Assembly: GCF_014633365.1 (NCBI RefSeq)
Contig: NC_068340.1
Span: forward strand, 18,827,879 to 18,891,878
Length of the DNA: 64,000 nucleotides
Origin: Diospyros lotus
Taxonomy: Eukaryota; Streptophyta; Magnoliopsida; Ericales; Ebenaceae
Direction of reading: 5' to 3'
Part shown: positions 1 through 13,200 of the stretch, in pieces
How positions within the stretch are numbered: position 1 is the first letter of the stretch
Layout: each line of letters starts with the position of its first letter
Notes under the pieces: generated by a model
The model's database searches: none
Told to the model about the DNA's origin: nothing
Seen by the model: only the letters and a program-made list of their open reading frames with translations
Translations under genes and position numbers: made by a program

Positions 1-951
1 ATGTTGTGGCTAAGCCTATTGTAAAAGCTATCCAAGTAAGTTTGGTTGGCTAAAGCATTAGCAAGGAGCCAAGGTAATAAAGTAAGCAAGTAATCGAATC
101 ACTTTAAAATCCTGAGGTGCTGCATTTTTTCAATTTCTTTTTATCTTTTGATTTAGCTATTTGAGAAAATCTTTAAAAGGGTGAGAGCTTAATTCACCAC
201 CCCCTTAAGTTAATTGTGTTTTACAAGAAATTTTTAAATGGCTCGATGGAAACAGTCGATCGATTTGAAAATCTGTCAACAACTTCTTCACTGTCAATCT
301 TAAACGACTAGTTTTTGCTAGCATTTAATACTCTCAATGGCTAATTAATTCAAACTCAGGAGAAAACTATAAATACAGCCCAAAGATGCATTGACGAAGG
401 TTAATCAACTAGTGCAAGTGTCAAAGCTATATCATTCTTCTTCAAGTGCTCATATGTTTTTAAATTTTTCTCTAAAAGGCTACATATAATATTTGTATTA
501 TTCTATTTTAACCTTTGTGTGTACATTTGAGAGATCTTGTAACTGAGAGTTTATATCTCTCAAATCATCTCTTTGTATTTGTGGTTGTACATTTCTTAGC
601 AATATTGCTAAAAGGTCTACTTTGTATAAGTAGGAGATTTTAATTGTTTAGTTAATTGCTAGAAAGCCTACTTGAGTTCAATTAGAAGGTTTTAGTGAAT
701 TTCAAAATTCTTAGTGAAAAGTTAAGATAGTGGACGAGTCTTGGTTGAGTAGAACCATCATAAATTCCTTGTGTTAATTTTGTTCTCTATTTTCAAACTT
801 TTTAAGCTTTACAAACACTATTTCATACTTATTGTTCTATTGCATTAAAACCTCTTTTTAAGTAAAAATTTATAAATCTTAATGCAATTTTTTAAAAACA
901 CACAATTCACCTCGTTTGAGTGTGTTGTGACATACTTATACTAACCTAACA
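1..951 (+). mobile_element. 3' part of a SIRE/Maximus-like copia LTR
   Basis: The segment has the layout of a copia LTR lacking its start, which lies outside the window. A TATA-like box (ctataaatac) is near 367-376. The conserved block with 'agtggac', 'gagtagaaccatcataaa' and 'ttccttgtgtt' is at about 728-775. The 'acaattcacctcg' block is at 902-914, and the LTR ends in 'acctaaca' at 951. The same order of blocks occurs in the LTRs at 6785-8444, 35759-37939 and 61496-63162. No primer binding site follows position 951, so this is a 3' LTR or a solo LTR. The clade name is inferred from the block layout only. Confidence 0.6.
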
Positions 952-1126
952 ATAATATATGCTATTTGACAAGTATCTTCCTCTATATACCAATTGAATA
1001 AGACCGCATAGTGAACATTCGGGTGAGTCCACATCACTAGTAAATCTTACACCTCAATACAAAAGACAAACGTGTTGCTTCAAATTAGACAATTAGTTAC
1101 AAGAATTGCAACTAATAACTAATCGT

Positions 1127-1622
1127 TAGTTCTCTCTACCATGTGATTTGTTATTAACATCACATTCGATGTGTTATTCAACTAACAATAACCCACATAT
1201 TTACTATGAGCATCTTATATTTATAGCATGCGATTCACCACCTCCTAATTATTAATATTTCATACTAATCAAAGTAATAATCCTTTGTAGTAATCCATAC
1301 TTGCTTGATTAAAGTTCCCATCTAAATAAACTAAGAATTAAAAATAATTTAAGACTTCTTGTAAGCAAAAATCTTAGTTCTCTTTGCCATGTGATTTGTT
1401 ATTAACATCACATTCAATACATTGTTCAACCAACAACAACTCACACATTTTCTATAAGCATCTTATGTTTTATAACATATGATTCACCACCCCCTAATTA
1501 TTAATATTTCATTCTAATCAAAGTAATAATTGTTTGTGCTAATCCATACTCACTTGATTAAAGTTCTTATTCAAAGAAACTAAGAATTAGAAATAATTTA
1601 AGACTTCTTGTACTAAAAATCT
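1127..1622. repeat. Tandem duplication, two 248-bp units
   Basis: Two adjacent copies run from about 1127 to 1374 and 1375 to 1622. Both begin near 'ttagttctct' and contain 'catgtgatttgttattaac' and later 'aataatttaagacttcttg'. The copies differ at scattered positions, so the duplication is not recent. No coding potential was seen. The surrounding 952-1900 is AT-rich and otherwise featureless to me. Confidence 0.8.
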
Positions 1623-2379
1623 TATCTACATATTCTTAATAACTTAAGAATAAGATATTTAACAAAAACTCAAAATACTTATTCATACAAAATTAGAGAG
1701 TTATAAATAAAAATAAGCTTCCATTTTATTAATATTATGTGCAAAAACACATCAAAATAGCCTTCTAGATGTTATCTAGATCTAGTATTAAGATGTATCA
1801 CTAACATAAATTTATAATATAATCTACTTTATTTAAATAATATATAAATATATGTGCATATATTATATAAAAATTATTAATTAATTTAAATTCAATTATG
1901 TTATACAATGAGATTTTTTAAATAGAAAACATTTTCCATATGACCATGCTACTTGTACAGTGACCCTACACTTTGAGTTACATTCAGGTGCACAAATGAC
2001 CAAAATACCCTTACAAAAATTACAAATTTGCTTCCCCTGCCCTTGGTTGTGTCCTCTTTCCTCTCTCTCCCCTTTTTTCCATAGCCGCCAGTTGCAATCG
2101 CCGATCACCACCTTTCCCTCGTCGACCGTCGCGAATCTTTCTTCTCCGTGATAGTTGGTGCGAGGTAAGGTGAAGGCAACGAAAGGAAGGCGACAACTGA
2201 CGATTGTAGTAGGCGACCATGAGAAGAAAGGAAGAGAGAAAAGAAAATAGACAATCATGGGGAATGAAAGTACAGAATTGATCTCCTGCCCGCGTCGAGC
2301 ATTCTTATGTTGCCCGACATGGGCCCCATCCCCACCATCACCCATGAACAACCAACCCCCATTTCATTTTCACCCACTC

Positions 2380-3110
2380 CCCCCTTCCGCCCAGTACAGA
2401 CCATCCTTCCCCCCCTCCCATACATACATGCATCCATATATATAATTTTATATTTTTTAAATATTATTATAAATTACTATCTAAATAAATTATTAATTCT
2501 GATTTGTTCAGTTAAAATTATAATTATTTTCATAATTACAATTATAACAATAATAAATAATTTATTTATACATATTTTATGTCCTTTTTAGTTGTGTTTG
2601 TCAAATAAGAGTGTAACTGAATCGATTAAATTACTTAGAGGAGTTTGACATGATTTAATTTGGGAGGTGCCGAAATAAGGGATCTAATTAGAGAGGGAGA
2701 GTTTTAAGCCTGTTATTGATTGAACTACGTAAGTGTCAAACAACATAAATGGTTCGATATTTTTAATTTTTTTGATTTTTCAATCTGTTTGATTTGAGCA
2801 TCTATTCGATTGAGTTGATTCGATTTTAGAAAAATAATAATTTATTCAATTTGAGTAATTTGATCGATTGAATTATATTCCTACCTAACAGACACAATTA
2901 AAAAATATATAAAATATGTATAAATTCTGTTTTGATTAAAAAAGTAAATAAATTATTAATTATTATTATAATTATAATTATAATAATATTTAAAAAAATA
3001 TAAAATTATATGTATATGTGCATGCATGTATGTGGGGATGGGGGAATGGGCTGTACCGTACATAAATGTATGTATGTGGGGATGGCCTGTACTTGGGTGG
3101 GGGGGTAGGC
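2380..3110. repeat. Large imperfect inverted repeat (foldback-like)
   Basis: The left arm (about 2380-2612) is the reverse complement of the right arm (about 2885-3110). Matching parts include 'ccagtacagaccatcc' at 2390 against 'ggatggcctgtacttgg' at 3080, the 'catacatacatgcat' block against 'atgcatgcatgtatg', and the AT-rich inner segments. A unique spacer of about 270 bp lies between. This could be a foldback element or two opposed copies of one repeat. No target duplication was established. The neighbouring 1900-2340 has only short open frames without recognisable domains. Confidence 0.6.
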
Positions 3111-3595
3111 GGGGGTGTGTTCGAGTGACACGTCCGCGTCAGCATTTCTTATCTCATAAAAATATTTTAATTACTTATGCACCTAGATATTACCTAAAAG
3201 TGTTAACCTCAATGTGAAGCATTTTCCTTTTCCACATGGGGGTCTCAAACAGCAAACGTGGTACGACCTGTAATTAATGGAAGGTGTACAATGAACACTG
3301 ATGCGAATCCGGCAGTGCGTGATGATGACCGATCGCAGCAGGAGCCCGACAATTTATGACCATTCAAATGACCGGACTAGGCAGGCAGTGGGCACCATCC
3401 AATTCAGCGTTCAAAAAACCCATTTGGAATATTATTATTATTATTAAAATTAAAACCAATTATGAATTTTGATATATCACTAAAAATTAGTTAGTTATAT
3501 TATTAGAGAAGTTAAAATTTTATTATAAAACTAAAAAAAATCAAAATATTTATTCTTTAAATATAACATTTTTTTGATAATTCATTCTTCAAACT

Positions 3596-3653
3596 TTAGT
3601 TACCATTAAAAACAATCATTATATATAAAATGATTGTTTTTAATGGTAACTAA
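3596..3653. repeat. Perfect 25-bp hairpin with 8-nt loop
   Basis: Positions 3596-3620 are the exact reverse complement of 3629-3653, separated by 'atatataa'. The outer part of the arm, 'aaactttagttaccatt', recurs in direct orientation near 3656 and 3705. That suggests the end motif of a small inverted-repeat transposon family with extra decayed copies. Flanking DNA from 3140 to 3590 and from 3740 to 3900 shows no gene. Confidence 0.85.
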
Positions 3654-3899
3654 ACAAACTTTAGTTACCATTATTTTTAGATAATCATTATTTTCCATCA
3701 AACAAACTTTAGTTACCATTACAATCATAGCAAAAACTTAAATTCAATTCAATGCAACGACTATATATTTTCCATATCAGTTGCAATATATATAAAATCA
3801 TTATCATTCCAGACAAACGCACAAATGCTCAAACCTAACTTCAGAAGCAAATTATCAACAACGAGATATATAGATATAGATATAGCTTCCATATAATTA

Positions 3900-4248
3900 A
3901 AATTTACATTCTTAAAATCTTAGGCAAAAAGCCCACCCATTTCGCCTGCTACTAAATATGCCGCAGCCCGTGAAGTGAACTGAATCTTCTGAAGACCCTA
4001 AAACCTTAGAAGCCAAAAATTGCAGCTGGAAGATCATCACCAGTCTGCTGCTTTGCATCCAGATTGGAGCACGAAGATTAAGACTGAAAAATATCGCAGC
4101 AAAGTTGTTTTCGAAGCCCAAAAATACATTTAAGAGGATCGAGGGAAGTAAAGCAACTGAGTCTGAGCTTAAAGAATGTATTTAAGCTGGAGTGAGGAGG
4201 AGGAGGAGGATAACACAAAAGTGCAACAGAAGCACATCTCTCTCTCTC
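3900..4248 (-). other. Probable 3' untranslated region of AAPT
   Basis: This is the stretch just downstream of the AAPT stop codon (TGA at 4251-4249, minus strand). It begins with a (GA)n run and has no conserved protein. The 3' limit is a guess: sequence composition changes to AT-rich repeat DNA below about 3900. A 69-codon open frame at 3912-4121 on the minus strand falls inside it and is probably chance. Confidence 0.45.
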
Positions 4249-4270
4249 TCAAGCTTCTTTCCTTGTTATC
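4249..4270 (-). CDS. AAPT1: AAPT exon 18, 22-bp terminal coding part
   Basis: It encodes the last residues ITRKEA and the TGA stop. The acceptor is 'atgccag'. The exon continues into a (GA)n-rich 3' UTR. Confidence 0.92.
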
Positions 4271-7200
4271 CTGGCATTCCACGATTAAACAGTAATTAGT
4301 TACAAGTCTACCCTTTTAACAAACGTAAGATCACCCTACAAACTAGTGCAGCTATATATGTTTGCTGACACAATAAGCATCTTCATTCAACCACCATCCG
4401 TATGGCGTTAAAGATAAGGAGGGAGAGAAAAGGGGGGGGGGGGGGTTGCTGCGGGATACACAGATGCAGCTGAACAGAGAGCCTATTTGATGGAAAAAAA
4501 ATAAATAAATAAAAACTAGGAAATTACAGGTGCTTAAAGGCTGGAGGATTGAGTTCATATTAGGGCCTGTTGAACATCTAAAGAAACTCGAATTAAACTC
4601 TTGAATCCGCACCTGAAACAGTATATTCCGAGGGCTGTCGTTATTTCATGAATCACTGAAATGGCAAAATATAGATAAAGAGCAGCTGAAACCCAAAAAA
4701 GAAAAAAGTTATTTAATGTTCCAAACTCTTATTTTTTTTATTCTGGACCACGAGAGTTTGGTAACCACAAAAATGACAAATAACATCAAGCACCATTTAA
4801 TTTATCATTATCCATGAAAAAGAAAATAGCCTGAAAACAAGAATTAAATGAAAAACAGAAAATGTGGGCAGTATTGCTATTAAAGAAAAAGTTGAAAGTA
4901 ACCGATGTATAAACCTGGAACTGAAATGATACTGACGTTTCATAATCAGTGTACAATGTTAATAAAGAAGAAGACCGATAATGGCAACTGGAGCTTTACT
5001 ACATCAGGAGGACAGCTCTATAATGCAAAAAAATAAAAATAAAAAAAGGAAAAGGAAAGGAAAGAAAGGTAAAAGGCACTGCACCTGTGTATGCACAATA
5101 CAACAGTAGAACCCATCTCTCATCAACTAAAGGGATTCTGCCAAAAATGAAAAAATTTCAGGGTCCATCTAATGGCATGCCAAATGTTGGCCGAGCAATT
5201 ACCAATTTCTATCAGGATAGATCAAGGGAATTGACATTCAACTAAAATTGTTGCCAACAAGCAAAGATATGATATACCCATCATTCAATCTGGCAGTAAG
5301 AGCATTTGCAATGGCCAAAGGGAGATATAGCAAAGACTGCAAAAGAGGTACAAGTCAGGTAAATCTTGGGACTCTTATTCCTAGAGAGGATGATAAAACA
5401 GGGACTGTCAAAAAGTAATCCAGCAACAAAAAGAAAACAAAAATTCACAACCTAAATCTTTATGTACCATTCGTTTTCCCACGTTAAACACACCATGTCA
5501 ATTCCTGACATGGGCCTGATTTATGGGCCATTATTATTTATTTCAGTTATGACAACTGAGACACACTGACACCAGGTAATCAATATGAAACACAGATTCC
5601 AAGTTTGGAGATAAAAACATGGGATTCAAAGATACCAAAAAAAAAAAAAAATTATGTGAGTTTATATTAGAGTTATTTGACTAGTACTAAAATCTAAATT
5701 TGTTTATGAACAAGACATTCTAAAATTAATAATTAGAACTTTGTGACACACTTTGTATTTCTGGATTAGCTAACAAGAAACAAGGACTTTGCATTGCACG
5801 CCAATAACTACAATATGTAGTCTAACTAATTTTTTAAAGCAAAAAGAATGAATAAATATATCTACAATGTCAACTATGATGAGAAATCATCTTCTTTTTT
5901 TTTGATAACCAAAAAATAATCTTTTTATTAAGTTAAAGGATTATTAATTTTTTGTATATGTACATATATATTATCATGTCCCTACATGTTGTATCACGGC
6001 TTTTTTGGAACATTGTCATGTTTGCGCAACCATTTTGTGCCAAACACATCTCCTACCTTGCCATATGCATATTGTTATATTTTTCAAACCATAAGGCCAA
6101 CATTTAGGGGAAAAATATAGTAGTAGTACTACTTCCTCACACTCAACTCCATCTAGTACACAGAGCCAATAGTTTTGACATCTGTAACTACCTCTATCTC
6201 TTATTTAATTTAACTCTTAACATGATGTAATACATATATATATATATATCTTCATCATAGATATACATGAAGTATATATTGTCATGAGGCATATCTTGTA
6301 TCATGTATCTTAATATAGCCATTGTTTTCTTTTTAGTTATGGGTAATACGTCTTGTTACAGGCTGCTGACCAGACCTAGGCAAATTCTGGGGCAAATAAA
6401 GGGACAGCACAATCAAATGAAGGTGTGAAAGAAGCAGACTAAGGTCCGTCCTGTACACAATCAAATGAAGGTGTAACAGGCTGCTGACCAGACCTAGGCA
6501 AATTCTGGGGCAAATAAAGGGACAGCACAATCAAATGAAGGTGTGAAAGAAGCAGACTAAGGTCCGTCCTGTACACAATTCAGCCACCCTACTTAGGTAA
6601 GAAATTGGAATGTGGGTTAATTAAATAAAACCGGAAAGATTATTGACCTGAAATCAAAATTGATTGGACCACTAACCTTATGAGGTAGTCACAGGGAAAC
6701 TCTATCAAAATCCTATACCAAATACCTCTACATGGCAAAGCAACAAAAATAGTTTTCACAATTAGGGACATATCGACTACTGTGTGTTGAACTCTTGATT
6801 TTGATGCTTATCCCAAAACATGTGCTTTAGAATAATAAACATATGCTTAAAGATAAAATTTGAAAACAGTGCTAATTGAGTAACATACTTATTTAATTGA
6901 TTAACAAAATCATTACTCAGGTACAACTTTGTATTAGTCGAGTAATTATCTTAGGAAAATTCACTTTAAACTAACATCCAAACATTACTCAAGTAATGAA
7001 TATTAATTAGTCTGAGTGAAATACACTGAAAACACAATACTAAAAGATTTAATTGACTAAGAGTTATTTCAGTCAAGTATTATTTGTGTTAGTCGAGTAT
7101 TACTTCTTGACTTAAAAATTTAATTAATTAAGAGTTATTTGTTAATCAAGTAATATCTTTCTTAGTCGAGTAACATATTTGAATAATCAAGTAACATTTT

Positions 7201-10200
7201 TAAGCAATAACGTACTCAAAATTTTAAGTGACTAAGAGCTATTTGTTAATTGAGTAACATATTCATATAATCGAATGACATTCTTAGAGCAGTAAGGTAG
7301 TTAAAAAAAGAAGTTAATCAACTAAGAGATGTTTTTTAATCAAGTATTATTTCCTTTAGTCAAGTAACCAAAATGAGTAGTCGAGCAATGACATATCTAC
7401 CTAATAATGTTAATCAAGTAAGATTATTCAGTAGTCGACTAATAAATAACTTAATTGACTAAATGCTAAAACCACTCAAGTCACACTTAACTTTACTCGA
7501 CTAACAGTCTCAAAAATTTGAAAAATATAGCTGTTGGACAGTATTAAACCCGACTGTTATTCATTTTCAGACAATCAAATCTTGATTAAATGTTGTCTGA
7601 ACATTCTTTCATTAAAATTATCTATATTTGAGCTTCGACATTTATACTAACTGTTCGCATGGACAAGAAAAGGAATGTTCTTAGCAGGTTTTCAGGTTTA
7701 AAAGCTTTATCCACTGTATAAACTGCAAAATGCATTAAAGAAGGAATGTGTCAGGAACCCGAGCCAAACTGTAATTCCTTTGATGAGAGAATTGAAAGAG
7801 GGAGAAATAGAGAAAAAAATGGGGAAGAATCAAACTGATTAAGAGTGAGAACTGACTCCTGCAAAAATAAATTACACTGCTGTAAAAATAAATTAATTAA
7901 TTGTCCTGGTCATGATAAAATGCTATAAATATCAGGAACATCAGGATAATAAGAAGAGATTTTTGCTAATCCAAAAACATATAGTGAAGTCTTGATCATA
8001 AAGCTCAATAGTTCTTTTAAGCTACACTCTTGTTTTCTGTTTCAGAGAATTAGACCTTACCCTTATTCTCTGAGCTCGACTAAGAAGCCTACTTTCATAT
8101 AGCGTGCAAAATATCAAATAGCTTCGCTAAGTGTTTACTTTGAAATATTTATTATTCTTCTTGTTGAAGGTTAAGTGCTTGTTTCTCAAAAAGCACAAAT
8201 TGTAAAGGTTCCAGCTTTATCCTGATAAAAGTTGTGTAAATGTTATAACTTAGCCTGCAAAAGTTACTAATAGTAAGTTGATTAAAATCCTTACCAAAGT
8301 GTTAAGGTAGTGGAGTAGGCAGTTAGGGCTGAACCACTCTAAAAACTTGTGTTCTACATTCTTATCTTCTTTACATTAAAGTAATTTTTTTTTGGGTGAA
8401 CTTAATACAACCTGCCCTTTCCCCCCAAGCTAATCAATCTTTCACTGTGCCTACAAAAAAGCCAGTCTTATTGATCTCTATAGTAAATTTTACCTGAATA
8501 AAACTAATGAAGATCATAAAGAAAAATATTTTTTGGGAAACAAAATTTCAGTATAAAAATAAATACTAATATTTTTTATTAAGTTCTTTATTTTAATTTG
8601 TTTTCTAGTTTCTTTTAATTCTTTTATGTCCTAGAATCCTAATTAGATTATAATTACCTTTATTAACTTAATTGCCAAGGAATCCTAGTGTCACGACCCC
8701 TAGAATTAGGAAGTTATTTTAAGTTGTATTGTTCTTTATTAACTTAAAAGCCAGTCGTATTGTTCTTTATTTTAAGTTGTTATATCTTCATTTAGTTGTT
8801 ATTTACAATTATGTTCTAGGAACAGTTAAGTATTAGACATGGAGCAGTGGGGAGGTCATGAAATTGATTTAGGAGCAATTAGTGGTAATGGAGAAGTGCT
8901 AACTACCTTGTAGAATCTGTGGATAGCTTATAAATAAAGCTAAACCCACACTGTCGAGAAATTATCAAGAAGATTATTGAAGTCTCTCTATTCTCCCTCA
9001 ATTCTGTCTATTTTATCTGCCATTTCTCCTAATTTCTCCCTCATTTCTGTCAAAATTTCCCCTCATTTTTGTCTGATTCTCCCTATCATTTTGTCTGTTC
9101 TCCCACATTTCTGTCAGTTTTCTCCCTCAATTCCAATTTTATCTTCAGAGGAAACATCAAGTTAGGGCTAGGTCTTGACATTTGGTATCAGAGCAACGGT
9201 TTCACAACCTTAGATCTATGGATAGATTTGAAAGGAAATTGGATGAACTCATGATCATGATGGCCAAACAGCATTAGGTTAGTCTCTCAGCGGAATTACT
9301 ATCTAGGGAATATTCTGATCCTATTACTCAAAGAAAGGTCCAGGATGTTTAGAAAGTAGATCTAAAGGAATAACTTGATTCCTTGAAAAAAAAAGGTTCT
9401 GAAGAAGATGCTCAAGATGACTACCTCAGAAAGATCATGAGCTGATTGATTCAAACAATAAATCATCAAGATTGAAAGAGGTTAACGGAGAATATCTTGA
9501 GATTGAGAAAGAGACGAATGGTTCTGAAAACAGAAGTCCTAAAAATACTGTTTCTTTGCCTTTGGCTCTGGAGAAGACTGAAGAGTCCATAACTTTGGTT
9601 AAATTAGGTATCAAGAAGGTTAAGACCATTCCAGGAGGAGAATATCTTACTGCTATTATGAATGTTTTTTATCCTGAATAATATGACAATCTTGCTGCCA
9701 TTTTAGATGGTGTAGATCAGTTTCTAGTGATGGTTTTAGCAGATGCAAGTTGTTGGAGATCAAGATTAAGTAGAAGAAGCTGAGATAAGAAGCATTCGAA
9801 TAGAAGGATAATTTGCTAATTATCAGGTTATCAAGAAGTGAAAAAATAGAAGATAAAGAAGATGAGTTCAACTTAAAATATTGTATACTATTTATTTGTA
9901 AATTAGTAGCTTGGTTAGATATTGTATTGTTTATCTCTAGGAGTAAAAGTCGTAGGTCATGAGCTGTATTTATATGGTGTTCGATCAATGCAAACATGGA
10001 GCTTTGACTGATTTCATTCTTCCTCAAATATACAGTTGTTTATTTTTCTGTTCATGGTATCAAAGCTAGGTTCTTTCTAGTTGAGACTTCCGATATTATG
10101 GCTTCTTCTAATCCCCATAATGCAGTTCATACAACTGCAGAATCCTCTTTTGTCCCAAACTCTCAACTAGGAGCAAACCTAGCCCCTGCAATCCCGGTTA

Positions 10201-13200
10201 CCTCTTTATCAGCCGACAACCATACCCTCCAGATTACTCAACACCGATTGAATGGAAGGAATTTTCGAGAATGGTACCAGTCCGTTATGCTAGTTATCAA
10301 AGGCAAGGGGAAATTTAGCTACCTATCAGGAGATGTACTCACTCCAGCGAAGGATACAGCCGATTACCAAAGATGGGAGGCAGAAAACTCTATCATCATG
10401 GCCTAGCTTGTTAATTCGATGGAACCCAAAATTGGCCGGACATACCTCTTTGATGGAACCCAAAGAGGTATGGGATGTGGTTCAAGAAATTTCTTCTGAT
10501 CTTGAAAACACAACTCAGTGTTTTGAGATTAGATCAGCCATTAGAAACACTAAGCAAGGTATTCTTGGTGTCACTGATTACTATAACACCTTGATGGAGT
10601 TATGGTAAGAGATGGATCTTTTCTATGATCCAAAGTGGGATTGCTCCACAGATAGTTTGAAATACAGCAAGATGCTGGAAAAAAGAGGATATTTGATTTC
10701 CTCCAAGGCCTAAATGTTGATCTAGATGAGGTTAGAGGCCAGCTTCTTGGTGCTAAACCTCTCCCATCACTACGAGAAGTGTTTGCTGAGGTGAGAAGAG
10801 ATGAGAGCAGCAAACGTGTTATGCTTCAGAATATGGTTGATTCAAATACAACTTCTGCACTTACCACAACAAAAAGGGAGGAGTCTTCTAGAGAAAAACA
10901 ATGGTGTGACCATTGTAATAGACCCTACCACACTAGGGATACTTGCTGGAAGTTGCATGGGAAGCTAGCAAACTGGAAACCGAAGGGCAAGTCTGAAAGA
11001 CAAAAACCAGCCTATATCTCAGCTGCTACCCCTACTGCTAATGAAGGTATCAACTTAAATCTAACCACTGAACAAGTGGATTTTTTGCAGAAACTTTTAA
11101 GTAACTCACACAATACAAAGGAGTCCAAGGCACCAGCCACTAACCCCATCGCATCCGTTGCTCAAAAAGGTAACTTACTATGCTCTTTAGTAACTAAGAG
11201 AGTTAAGGGAAGGGGCTGGGTTGTAGACACAAGTGCATCAGATCATATGATTGGGTCTACAACCACCTTTGATAAATTTCATATCAGTAATAAGGAGCTA
11301 AAGATGTTAATGGCAGACGGCACTATGACTTCTGTTAGGGGTAAAGGGGACATACACGTATCTGGTTTGCAATTAAAATCTACTCTCTATATGCCTAATT
11401 TGAAGTGCAACTTCTGTCAGTTAGCAAATTGACTAAAGATATGGACTGCATTGTGATCTTCTTCTCTTCTCATTGTATTTTTCAGGATGGGTCTTTGGGA
11501 AAGATGATTGGCAATGCTGAGGAGAGGGATAGACTCTATTGGGTTTCCAATGACATGGCTTCTCCTAAGGATCAACTACCACATAAGTGTCTTTCTTTTA
11601 CAGTTAGCTCTACTTCTGAAATTTTATTGTGGCATAAACGCCTTGGACATCCTAGTTTTTCTTACTTAAGACGTTTGTATCCCAACTTATTCATCAATAA
11701 AGATAAGTTTGTGCTTCAATGTGAACATTGCATTCTTTCTAAGCAAACGCATAGCACTTATGCCTCTCACTCCCACACACCATCCAAACCCTTTTACTTT
11801 ATACACAGTGACGTATAGGGACCAGCTAGAGTTTCTAGCTTGTCCAAGGCTCGATGGTTTGTTACCTTTATTGATGACCATACTAGGATGTATTGGGTAT
11901 ACCTTATAAAGGAAAAATCAGAAGTATGTGCTATTTTCCAGATTTTCCACAAGCTGGTTCTTAATGTTTTTCAGTCCCCTGTTTGCATCCTATGAACTGA
12001 CAATGCCCGAGAATATTTTTCCTACCCATTTACCCAATATCTTACAACTCATGGAATTTTTCATCGAAGTACCTATCCATACACCCCTCAACAAAATGGT
12101 GTGGCCGAGAGAAAGAATCGCCACTTACTTGAGGTTGTCCGTTCCTTAATGTTCATTAGTTCTATGCCTAATAGATATTGGGGAGAAGTTGTCCTAACGG
12201 CTTCTTATTTGATAAACAAGCTACCCTCTAAAGTACTCAATTTTCAGACCCCTTTGCATATCTTGCTGAGCATTTTTCCTAATTCTCGGATCCTAAATTC
12301 TCCTCTTCCAGAAGTGTTTGGTTGCAGTGTTTATGTTCATAATATTACACCTAACCATCATAAACTTGAACCAAAGGCTAGTAAGTGTGTTTTTCTTGGG
12401 TATTCTCCCACTCAAAAAGGATATAAATGCTATTCACCCACATCACAAAAGTTTTTTGTCTCTTGTGATGTGATTTTTGTTGAGCATGAATCCTATTACC
12501 CAAGTGGAACCACACGGACAGCAACACCCGGTGATGAAGACCATTGGGATCCTACAATTTCCATGCCTATATCCCTTCCATCCTCTATCTCATTCTCTTC
12601 AGAAACTGATCAAACTGAATCAGCTACAAAAGAGCAGCCCATACCTGTTGAACCCGACCTATCCTTATCTGAAAAACCTATCACCCAACCAGTTGAACAT
12701 GTGGATACTAATCCTGAAAGAGAAACTAATTCAGAAAAACCTGTAAAAGTTTACTCCCAACGACAAAAAGGGTCCTTAACTCGACCAATCAATTGAACCG
12801 GAGGGTGATCCTGCCAATGATGAGATCATTAGAGCTGAATGTGACCTGGATATTTCAATTGTCTTCCAAAAAGGGGTAAGATCGTGTGTTAAATACCCTA
12901 TTCCTAATTACTTGACATACTCTAGGCTGTCTCCTACATTCAAGGCCTTTACAACTACAATGGATGAAGTTGTTGTCGCACGAAATATCCAAGAAGCACT
13001 AATAGAACCCAAGTGGAGAAAGGCTGTTATGGAAGAAATGAGGGCTCTAATTGGTAACAATACATGGCAGATTGTTAATCATCCAAAAGATAAAAAGATT
13101 GTTGGGTGTAGGTGGGTCTTTACAATTAAAGACCGATCAGATGGAAGCATAGATCAATATAAAGCAAGGCTAGTTGCTCAGGGATACTCTCAAACCTACG

